DNA from: Liolophura sinensis
Taxonomy: Eukaryota > Mollusca > Polyplacophora > Chitonida > Chitonidae
Length of the DNA: 64,000 bases
Assembly: GCF_032854445.1 (NCBI RefSeq)
Contig: NC_088300.1
Span: forward strand, 12,991,191-13,055,190
Direction: 5' to 3'
Each line of letters begins with the position of its first letter. Position 1 is the first letter of the stretch. This document shows positions 24,848-36,300 of this stretch, piece after piece. The position numbers and the translations under genes are program-made. The notes under the pieces were generated by a model, which made no database searches, was not told where the DNA came from, and saw nothing but the letters and a program-made list of their open reading frames with translations.

Positions 24848-26639
24848 TTGTTGGTGAATCCGAACAAGGAATTAATTGGACAAACCCAATTCCAGATGCC
24901 ACATTTGACAGTACAGTCCCCATAGTTCAAGAAACTTGACCCAAAGGTCGCATGACCGAATAAAACGTTCCCTGTTCTAGCTGCAGCTGTAAATCACGTA
25001 GTTTTATTGTCAGGCTCCTTACGAAGGTACCCCAAGGGTATCCTGTTTGAGACAGACATCCAGATCAGCAAAGTTTTGAAAATTGTTTCTTCACGAGGCC
25101 TTGATTGCATGTTGATGTTGACAGCGTAATGTTGACGTTTAATCCGTGAAACTACCCCCCAAAACAAAAACAAAAAAACACCACCTGGTTGCCGAACGCT
25201 TGAAGACTGACGTTGATGCCCGTTGATGTCCTGGGCCGTCTGTTATCCTTACACTGGGTGGTATGTCATTATTTGCTGTGTTGGGCATGGTTCGAGAAAG
25301 CCGTAAATTCATTTCCTTGTAATTTTATTTAGTTTGGAAAGTAGGATGTCCATTGGTTAAAAGAGATGAATTTATGACTCTTTGGGACAATGTTGTCGAT
25401 TACAAAACTAACTATACACCAATCTTATAATAGTTATCTGACATACCAGAGCGAGGTCAAAGGTTAGCACATGTACGAACATGGACTGGTTGACAGTGGC
25501 GCTTAGTGGCATTTCGGGAGGATTAAATGTTGAGCTGTAAACTTTCGCTAAAAAAAACGGGTTCTTCAGTTTTTCCAATTAAGGTAAAGCTTGAGATACA
25601 GAGGGGATCGCGCTGCTATGTCGAGCTTCCTTCGTAATTCACACTCGTGGTCAGGCAAAGTATAATTACAGACAGCACAAACCAGGAAACTAAAATCTAT
25701 GTGCTTCGAGTATTGTCGTCAACAAAACCACGAAACCATTTCACCTCATTAGTATTTTCTGTATAAGTCATTACAAAAATGCAGATGAGTTCGTTCTGCC
25801 ACTGATTTACTCATAAAACAAATGTTCCATCCATCATAACAGAACAAGTCACAGTCTGCATTTTGACCATTTATATATTAGAAAAATCATTTTATCTCAA
25901 CAACATACAAACCAGTACAAGAGTATTTAATTAACTGTTGAACATGGTTTTTACAGTATCACTGCTAGTTTATACATGCTTTTTGATTTGTCATGCTGAA
26001 AACAATACCATGTTGCAATTTCAAAGATGTGAACCTCACATGACTGTTAACACACATTAGGCAGTTTCAGAGGTTTTTGCAGGATAGGGGAGACGGCGTT
26101 GCAAAATTAATGAACTATTGCTACCAAATAACACTCGAATCAAACCACATCTAAACATATAATATAAACCACGTTACATATTTTCCGAGTAAACATCGAT
26201 AACTTCTGGTGTAAACAATATAGGTCCTTCGTCAGGTAAAAACCAGTACTATTTTCATAGTTTACTTGGCACCAAAGAAAATATAACGTGAAAAATGTTG
26301 ATAATTAGAAGAAAATCCCTTTTGACCTGTCCAAAACCCTATATATTCACTTTACACTGATACTGATTCACACAATTTACTGACCATTCCATGACCCCAG
26401 AAAGCCTGTTGTATAGACTTATACCCATGCTTAATAAAATATTATTTTCTGGTTTTGGCACTGTGCACGTATTAGTTGCCAGTATTCCTCTTCTCGATTA
26501 AGTGAGAGCCTTAATGCTCTGTTAGTATTGAGAACAGGGCGGCGACAAACGCCCCAATGATGCAGAACGGATACTATACATATCCACAGGCGAATCGCGG
26601 ATGAAACCCTAAATAGCTCTGTTTAACCGGATTAGCCTA
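24848..26639. other. Region downstream of PKS copy A (3' UTR and intergenic)
   Basis: The first few hundred bases below 26640 should be 3' UTR. I did not find a clear AATAAA on the PKS strand close to the stop. Confidence 0.4.
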
Positions 26640-27309
26640 TCAATAGAGCATAAAGTTGTCCGACATAAAGAATTCTGATGGCAAATCACTGGTGTCTGAA
26701 TCCATAGTTTCCTTCAGGCCGTTCATCCAATTTCTCGCCTGGTTTTTCTCGCTGGTCTTGAAGTAAAACCGTCTGGACCGAGTCTTTACGATCAGGACAA
26801 AGGCCCCTGTGGAAACACCAAGAACACCTTGAGAATGTTTTCCGTTTACCTCCATAGAATTTTAAAGAAATCTTTCCATTGGAATAGTAAACGCTACAAG
26901 AACACAAAAGAACAAGTAAGGTAAAGCCTTAAAAATTTTCCGGATGGCAAGCTCTGTGCGTGTCGTTGTGCCGTGTTCTGAGGCCGGTACTTGTTGGCTA
27001 TCACCGGTAAACATTAATCAAAACTAAAATGCGTTGTCGAAGATGGCATTGTGGGGGAAGCTTTCAAAATATAAATGCTAACTGTGAACCTTTCTTAGTC
27101 GTTGGACAGAAAGTTTAAATTACTATCCTATGTAACTTACCATTCAAAGAGTTTAAGCTGATCTGCATAACTGCCTTTAACGGTAGTGCCTTTTCGAGGC
27201 AATCTTTGGATGTTCCCCCATCTTAGCAACGACTTCTGGTCAGATTTGTCTACTTTGAGATAGACCTGGTGTTCCCATCCCTGTTGAGTTGCTTTTGTAA
27301 ACAAAGAAC
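26640..27309 (-). CDS. PKS copy A, 3' exons 7-9 encoding a C-terminal PH domain
   Basis: Three exons: 27309-27141, 26893-26850 and 26806-26640 (stop TGA). Joined in phase they give about 125 residues starting GSLFTKATQQGWEHQVYL and containing GGAFVLIVKTRSRRFYF, then NQARNWMNGL. This follows the PH pattern: first strand G-x-L-x-x-K, central strands, and a final helix with the near-invariant Trp. The protein ends SDNFMLY. PH domains bind phosphoinositides or proteins, so membrane recruitment of the synthase is a reasonable inference. The last intron is only 43 nt but has GT-AG ends and restores the frame. The same end (SDNFMLY) occurs in copy B. Confidence 0.78.
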
Positions 27310-30300
27310 CTGCAACACCATATTTAATCCAAACAATTCAGATGCAAGCAAGATTAGTATACTTTATAAACACAACATATGACATATTAACATGACGTAA
27401 TTTGCGTTAAATAGGGGAACGATATGGCTGACAAATTGCAGATCATTCATTCTTACGTTAAATAGGGGAACGATATGGCTGACAAATGGCCGGTTATTCA
27501 TTCTTACGTTAAATAGGGGAACGATATGGCTGACATATGGCCGGTTATTCATTCTTACGTTAAATAGGGGAACGATATGGCTGACATATGGCCGGTTATT
27601 CATTCTTACGTTAAATAGGGGAACGATATGGCTGACATATGGCCGGTTATTCATTCTTACGTTAAATAGGGGAACGATATGGCTGACATATGGCCGGTTA
27701 TTCATTCTTACGTTAAATAGGGTAACCATATGGCTGACATATGGCCGGTTATTCATTCTTACGTTAAATAGGGGAACGATATGGCTGACATATGGCCGGT
27801 TATTCATTCTTACGTTAAATAGGGGAACGATATGGCTGACATATGGCCGGTTATTCATTCTTACGTTAAATAGGGTAACCATATGGCTGACATATGGCCG
27901 GTTATTCATTCTTACGTTAAATAGGAATAAGTTACATGTATTTAGTGGTTTACAGGTTTTTCACATCAACATTTACACCCCTTATATTTTCTTGAAGATA
28001 TTAAGTTAAAGTGATCGTATAACGTTCAAAATTTATATTTAGTGACAAAAAAACACGAGTTTAATCCTAACATGTATGATTACAGCGCATGCTGGTTATA
28101 AAATTATGTGAAAATATAGAACAGATGGTAATGACTTACCGTCAAATATCATGGATCCGGTTTTATTAATCTTGTCATCGTCAAACTTAAAACGCCACGC
28201 TGGAGTCTTCATTTGTGATCCTGAAGATGTTTTGCTGTCTTCGTTGGTGTTGTTTATTGTCTTGCTGTTTTTCACTCCGTTTTCTTTGTGTGCGTTATTA
28301 ATTCCATTTTTAACGTTATCTGTCACTTGATTGTTTTTATTGATATTTTTGGCAATTTCATCCTCGTTCGACACGTCCTCCAACTTGCTAGATGTTTGCG
28401 TATCATGCACTGGTTTTGTTTTTTCTGCAGCATAATGTAAGGATTGTGCGGTCACTGATAGTAAATTGTCCGGTATCTCCTCAATAAGAGAGCTCGACTC
28501 CGTGACCATGAAATCCAGCAGAGCAAACAAAGATTCCAAAATGGCATTACCATCATAAGAACTCACAAGATTAGGTAAATAATCAAGCCGTAAAGTATGT
28601 CTTGCCTCATCTTTGCTTGAAAACAAAAGTAGTCTTGTTTCATAGGCAATCTTCAGAGGTCCGTGACTTTTGAATTTAAACTCAAACTCTTCCAGCCCTT
28701 TACCAGACGTCTCAAGCCCGCTTAGGTCTGCATACACCACAGCATGGCGACTGAGATTTGCTGTAACCTCCTCACTGCACTTTTCCGTGATAAATTTGAA
28801 GGGAAACATGCCATTTTCGACACATTCTGAGATTGTTTTTGAATTGGAGACGACGAAAGACTGAATTGTGTCCTTCGGAGCAAAACTTGCAAGCAAAGGA
28901 ATTCCGTTTACACACCTACTTATGACATTTTTCAGTGCTGGACTGTGTACTCGTGTGTCATGGGATGTCCTCACGGCCAAAGTATTTTCACCACTGGCTA
29001 AATGAAGCAGAAGCTGATAGGCGCTGATCACGAACTGAAATAGAGTTACCTTCCACAAATGCATTTGTTTCTCAATGGCATTTTGTAAGTTATCCGGAAT
29101 GTCCCTTGTCACAGTTTCGTGATAGCCACACAAGATTTCCGGTTGAACGGTTTGTTTGGAAAATGAAATAAGTGGAATATCCGCTTTGCCCCTGAACTGT
29201 AACTCCCAAAATACCTGCAATGGTGTAAGTTTGGGCATCAACGTTGCTCTCATTTCGGCAGCCACATTGATATGCCTGGGAGCAGGTAAATCAAGGCCAT
29301 TCGACTTGGCCAGAGCGACTTCTTTGAAATCAATAAAAAAAAGGTCGATAGCTCTGAGGTCAAAACAAATGGGATGAAAAAGAAAACCCAGTTTGTAATT
29401 TTCCTTTTTATGTGTGCAAATTATGCGAACTGGTAATTCGGCAGACAAGTCAAAACGATCTCTTGATAGATCAAAAATTTCTTTTTCAAGGTTGTCTGGG
29501 TTACTGGGTTCAAGTTCGATAATATTAAGATCTGACAGATCTGATAATATCACAGGTTCGACGCCATTTTCAGTTTTGGTATATACTGTCCGCAAGGACT
29601 GGTGCCTTCCTATGAGCAAAATCAGCAAATCCTTCATCCATTCGATAGGGGCTGTAATTGTGAAGTGTATTTCCGCCCCAAACACAAGGTCTTTGCTGCC
29701 TCCCCATGCGCTGTGCAAATCATAAGCCATGGTTTCAAACACTGACATCTTGGAACCATTTCCGTCCTCCATGAAAGCTTCGAAGTCGTCTTTACCATCG
29801 GCCTCTGACATGATTTCAGAGTCAAGATACATAACGAGAGTTTCCACTGAGGAGTCCTCCAGCAACTTGACCAGAGACATTCGCACTGCGAGGTCTTTCT
29901 TCATTTGATTTACCATTGTCATTGCCAACATAGAATCCAAGCCGAGGGATACCACAGATGTTTTCAGCGTTACTTCATCGACGTCCACGTTTAATACCTG
30001 AGCAATTACTTCCTTTATATAGTCAAAGAGGTCTTTAAACCTTTCTTCTGGGGATTTAAGCTTTAGAAGCTCCAAGTCTATGTGACGCATCGCGGTTTCT
30101 TCCTCGTCCAGTTCTCTACCTCCAGTTAAAATAATTGGTCGTATGTCTGGTGACAAGTACAAAAATCGATACTTATCAACCCAGTCGAAATCCATAAAAC
30201 ATATCTGTGGAGTATTCGTTAATAAAGTGTGGATTAGACAATTTCTGATTTGCTCCTCGTTTAGTGACACAAACCCAAATTTTGCCAGCTGTTGAGCAAT

Positions 30301-33300
30301 CTGCTCATTATTGAGGGCCATTCCCAACTCTAACGGACCCCAATTAATGGACTGTCCTGATAAGCCTTGGGAACGGCGATAGTGAGCAAAGGTGTCCATG
30401 AAAGAATTTCCAGCGCCATAGTTACTCTGACCAGGATTTCCAGCAATCGAGACGATAGAAGAATGCATGACAAAGTAATCAAGATGGAGGGATTTAGTGA
30501 GTTCGTGCAGGTTGTACGTTCCCAAAATCTTGGGCATGCAAACTCTGTCGAAGTTTTCCTTCTGCATCCGCATTAGGAAGGCGTCATCTAAGATACCCGC
30601 TCCTTGGAATATCCCTCTCAGGGGAAACTTCTTGAAATTCTTATGAAGCACATTAAGGGCCTTCGCGAGAGATACCTGATCCGATATATCAGCCTGTAGG
30701 CAAACGATTTTAACCCCAGTGTTTTTCTTTAGATCTTTGATTTTGGACTGCATTTCCCCTGAAGGTGGCTTCCTGGAAACAGTTGCCACGAGTCCACCAC
30801 CCATCTCAGCGATCAAGCAAACGGTCAGCCACCCAAGGCCTCCTAGACCACCAACAACAAGGTACGAGGCATTTGGTCTGAACAGATTTTCTGGCTTCAC
30901 CAATAATTTCACAGCGTGGTTGTTTTGAAGGTTTAGTAAGCCTTTAGAAAAATTACGGAAATGATTTTTTCCAAGCCCTTCAAATATGCGTCTGATCTTT
31001 TTTTTCTTCTTACTAAGAAAATGTACAATTTTGGGTAGAATTTTTCTCATGTTCGAAAACTTGTATACTTGCTTAGGACTAACACGAACGGTTTCCAATG
31101 CACCATCATTGCCAAAACAACCCTGGGAAGTCGTGTCCCCTTTACAACCTTTAACTGATATGATACCTTTCAGATGGGGATTACTTAGCATTTTCCCGAT
31201 TACAGCATCGTCTAAATCAGCTAACAGTAGGAGGTTACTAGGTCCAGTTATATTTATGTGGTGAGCATGGGTTTTGGGACATAGAGACAACCGCTTAAGG
31301 CCCCAAAGAGACAGAATGTCTTGAACAAGTTTTCCTTCATTATGATAGGATGACTCTTCCGTTATTATAATCGTATGTCGCCGACGACTTAGGTTTTCGT
31401 GTACTTTCCACAGTAAGGCTAAAAATGTCAATATTCCTGTATGGTAGCCGGGAACAGCAGATATAGGTATGACGCACTGTCGAGGCACAAACACCTCGTT
31501 GCTAACTTCCAACGGAAGGCAAACTACGACAGGCTCCTTACTGTCAGCAGAATGACCAACCGCCTCCAATGTGATCATTTTGGAACTTTCTTCATTTGTG
31601 TCCGACCACACCTCCATTTCACTAGCCTTTGTAACGGGAAAAAATGTCTCTTCGTGAAGAAGAATTGTTTCCAGGGATACTTTTACATTTTCGGGATCAA
31701 GCTCGTCTTTGATATCCGAATATTGAAGATAAACTTCGCTTTGTGGGCTGCCGTGCGTATCGGCGTTTACTAAACTCACGCTATCGCAGCCATTCCAGTT
31801 CTGAAGAACACTGGGTACGGATGAGGTAACTTCTCTGGAAAACGCAACGGTCGATTCATGAACGACGCCCTTTGATATCATTATTTCCTTTCCAACAGAC
31901 GATAGTTGGTTTGAAACTAAATCAGCGAGTATCGACATGGTCCCACTGGAATCATCGGAAATATCGATTAACTGCACAAATGGATATAAGTCTTCCTTAA
32001 CCATACAGCGCACCATTCCCCACAGCTGAGAGCCAAATATGTTGATGTTAAGTTCTTCGGGACATTCAAATGTGGACGTTTGTGTTGATCGTGTTACGAT
32101 GGCAACAGGTAGCGTGTAGTCTTCTTCCGAGAGGAATACCAGTAATTGACGCAGATTGTCACAACTTTTGCAAATGTAATTAAATATGTCTTTAGCTGAA
32201 AGACCACCAACAGTAGATCCTTGGGCAAAAACAACTGCACTTATTCCGCTGCTTTCGTCTTTTGACTTTAATGCCTGGATGCTCTTTTTCACTTCTTCAA
32301 TGTCAAATTTATCGACTGCCATATGATATGGAACACAACTAACATTACTCTCAGTGTTGATTATCGCATTTGCCAGACTCTGGTCTTCACTGATCACAAC
32401 AATATTTCGCCTTATGTCAGACTCGATAGGTTCAGCGACTGGAGTCGGTCTCCACATGAGAGAATATCCAATTCTGTCTACCTCATCGCTGTTTCTCCCA
32501 ACCACTTTCACACACATGTCTTTAACCTCTGCGATTAGAGTCCCATTTGTAGTCATTAATACCATGTTATAGTAGAACCTCGAACGCGACATAGAGACTA
32601 CTTTTGCGTAGGACAGCATCTTTTTCTCCAGGGACTGAAACATGGATACAGATCCCAAACCAGCTGGTAAGACTTGTTCCATCTTTATCTCCTCCATTGT
32701 TTTAGAGTCACCCACAATAGTGCAGAGAGCCTGAGTCATTGCATCAAGAACACTCGGGTGAAAGTGAGTACGGTACATCTGAGAGTTTATCATTTCCGAT
32801 GTTTCTATAGTAGACAGGCATTCCCTTTGGTTTGCGTAAGAATCTGACACTATTGTCAATCCATCTCCATATCGAAATCTCTAAAATCCAACATGTCGTA
32901 GATTTCAGAGCTTTGTTTCTTAATGTGACATCTATGTTTTATTTTACTTAACAGTGGTGCTAACTGCGACCCCTTGTGCTCTCTTTTCTCAATATGTCCA
33001 TGAGCAAAGATGGTTTTCTGTCTATAAACGACGTACGTTAATCTAGTACTCGTTACGTGTTTCACTTGACAGGCCAAAAAGTAATCCTTACCTTTCTGGA
33101 CACTCATGGGTTGAATGTAATGGGCACTGATTGTCAGAGTTTGAGGGGGTATTCGCAAAACCTCGTACCCTACAGCTAGTGCCACTTCCGTGTAAAACGC
33201 TCCCGGAATAATAATGGTTCCATTAACAACGTGTTGAAAAATGAATGGTGTTTCTCGCTCATTGATGCCAATTTTGAAGGTAGGAATGTCTCCCGCCATT

Positions 33301-36300
33301 CTAACGATGAAGGGGTGATCATAAACAGCTCTAGTTGTGCCTTCACGATGTCGTTTGGAGTTGTCAGGGCTCGTACAATAATTTTGCTCTTCTGAACTGA
33401 TACCTTGGTTCATCGGTCAGCTTTCCCCTAACTTTAGGAACAACGTTTTCCCAGTTCGGATTCATGCCAAGGGAGTACAATCGACAGAGCGAATTAAGCA
33501 GACACTTCATATCAGACCCTTTTTCAACTGAGGGTTATAACTTTGACATCCCCTTCATCAAAAATATCATCTAGGGTGAGCTCGTAGGACAGGCTTGGGG
33601 GCCGATTTCAATAAATACTGTGCGATCGTTCTCATCTTGGCTTTCCTTAACGGCCTGGTAGAACAATACTGATTGTCGTAGGTTCTTGGCCCAGTATTCT
33701 GGCGTCACAAAATCTCCTTCCTCGGCAAGTTTACCGGACACGGTTGAGAAGATCTGGATTTCTTCTTCACATGGTCTTATTTCAGCAAGTCTTTCAATTA
33801 AGGGATTTATCAAGGTCTCCATTCGCTGACTATGAAATGCAGTTGTGACGTTTAAAGGGAATCACAGATATTTTCTCGTCTGATTCTTTATGGTTTTCTT
33901 CCAGGGTTTTTCTTATATTATCTACACAATTTTCATCACCAGATACTGAACAAGCGTTTGGGCTGTAATAAACAGCAATGTTAACACGGCCGTCAAATTG
34001 TGCACACAACTCCTCTACTCCAACACTGAACAGTTTAAAATGACCAACATATGACCACCGGTGACTTGACACAAAAGCTCTGTTCTGTGAAAAATGACCT
34101 TGACAGCGTCTTCCAGGTTAATACGCCCGGAGGCAAACGCAGCGGCCACTTCGCCTACCGACTGACCTAAAACAGCATTCGGTTTGACGCCCCAGTATTT
34201 CCACACAGAAAACAAACCAACCTGACTGGCGAATAAAAGCAAGGGTCCAACCATTGGGTCGAACAGTTTATCTTGACATTGGAGCTCTTCCTCTACAGAA
34301 ATATTCGAAAATGTTCCTAATATTTTATCAATGCTACGAATAGCATTCAGAAAACTTTCTTCCTCTTTCATGAGCTGTTGAAACATCCCCTCCCAAGATG
34401 TCCCCATTCCACCAAACACGAATACAATATTTATACGTTTTCTTTCAACCTCATCCAGACTTAGTGCCTTTAGCTTCTGTGAAAGATTTTCGTCATCTCT
34501 AACGGACACGGCTGTTCGATGAGGATAATGATCCCGTCTGCAGGTTGACGTGTAGGACAAGATTCGCGGATTTATTTTGGACTCTGACGCTATTTTCATC
34601 ATGTGTTTAACGTTTGGCGTAGTGCCGCTTTTGAATGTCCAGATATTGCAATAATCGGATGTCCGCTGATTTCCCCGTTGCTCTCTGTCGTAACATTTGA
34701 TTCTTGAATAATAACTGCGTGGGCATTGGAACCTCCAAATCCAAAAGAGTTAACACAAGCTATTCTTCTGTTGTCTGGCAATGTGTCCCAAGGATAGCAT
34801 TGGTCTGGAACTTTGAAGTTGTACTTGTCAAAGTCAATCAGAGGATTGGGGCTGGAAAAGTGAAGGGATGGTACAATAGTCGCGTTCTTCATCATGAGCA
34901 GAACTTTTATTAATCCCGCTATTCCTGCTGCGGATTCCAGATGGCCGTCTTTACCGATCCAATAAATCGGCGAGACCCATCTGTGCCGAAGAAAGTTCCT
35001 AGACTGTTAGCTTCGATAGGATCGCCGACAGGCGTACCAGTTCCTGGAAAGAAAAGCATATTTATACAAAATGCTTAGATACGAAAACACGTTGACATCT
35101 TGTTTCTCGTTCTTCCAGATAAATGGTGTGTAACAATTTGTGTCACCTATTCTATAATTAGCTAATATTTAATATGGTCTTGTTAAAAACAAAAATAACG
35201 CCTTTCATACGTGGAATTAAACCAAAAACATGTATATCAGACAGTATGATATCAGTAACGGTAAGATATCCTGGAAATGACCTACAGCTAGCGCATTGGT
35301 GCCATCAATAATCTGTTGGTATCCATGCAAAAGTTTGGGCGTATTAAGATGTGATCATGCTTATGCGTTGGTGAAATTTGAAACAGCTTACAGTAGCAAA
35401 TTTAGCTGTAAACTATATATTTAGTTAATCCCAGGTGATTTAAATATTCCAAATAGCCAATGTCCATGTGCCATGCGAATTCAGTACTGTGCATGTTTTA
35501 TTCCATGGTGGTGGAAAGTTCCTTCCGGGAGAAATCTGGGCATATGGCGAGAATGAAACTTCGGAACATTGCCAGAAACCTAAGAACAGCCTTCTGGTAA
35601 GGACGCGGACGAACTATGTCACTCACCGTGTGCTTCAATGTACTGTACACTACAAGGGTCAATACCATGGCGTCCATAGGTCTCTTTCAGAAGGGCCAGT
35701 TGTTGTTGTCCAGATGGTGCAGTTATCGGAGACGCCATTCGACCGTCCTGGTTAGAGGCCGTCTTTACGATGGCCCAAATTTTGTCCCCATTCGCCCTGG
35801 CCTGAAGGAAAAGATAACTCGTCCTAAGCTCTTCGGTTAAAGCAGTTGTCATGTTGGTGTAAATGTTTTTTAGACGTGTACATCCAAATATTGATAAGAC
35901 CAAACCATATCACAAATTAATGGCCGGCGTCATATTAGTGAAATATTTCTAAGTACGGCGTAAAACACCAGTCAAATAAGTAAATAAATAAATATAATAT
36001 CGACCGATTTACATGTTTGTATTTGTTTGGCAAGAAATTGGACTTTTAAACACGATAATGGGTAAGAGTTTCTGAAGTGTGGAGGAATAAAAAAATTAGA
36101 ATACTTTCAATACGACAATAAAAGAAAACAGAAATGTATGCATCTCACCGGCTGGGTGGTTTCAGGGGAGACAATTCTGATAGTGCTCTCAATTGTTTTT
36201 ATGGAAAATTGACTTGAATTCTTTCCCATCCAAATGAACGTCATGCCATAGAATATTCTGTCAGGCCTTTAATGACGGACTGGCCTTCTATCGCCAGCAA

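Noticed and set aside
8935-26000. KS exons for copy B upstream of its AT
   Set aside because: Looked for the DTACSS, DPQQR and HGTGT neighbourhoods on the minus strand and saw none; copy B seems to lack its KS.
27364-27909. 181-residue repeat protein on the minus strand
   Set aside because: Produced by a 51-bp minisatellite lying within a PKS intron; no splice signals support it. Kept only as a finding.
29156-32572. Plus-strand frames of 60-110 residues across the PKS large exon
   Set aside because: Antisense shadows of the real minus-strand coding sequence; they lack motifs of their own.
32856-32880. A real protein end at the stop near 32856 and a new start at TTG 32859
   Set aside because: The two frames overlap within the DH domain and share continuous homology; a one-base slip in a T run explains both better than two genes.
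35468-35840. Plus-strand frames near PKS exon 5
   Set aside because: Antisense to an exon with clear KS motifs and splice sites.
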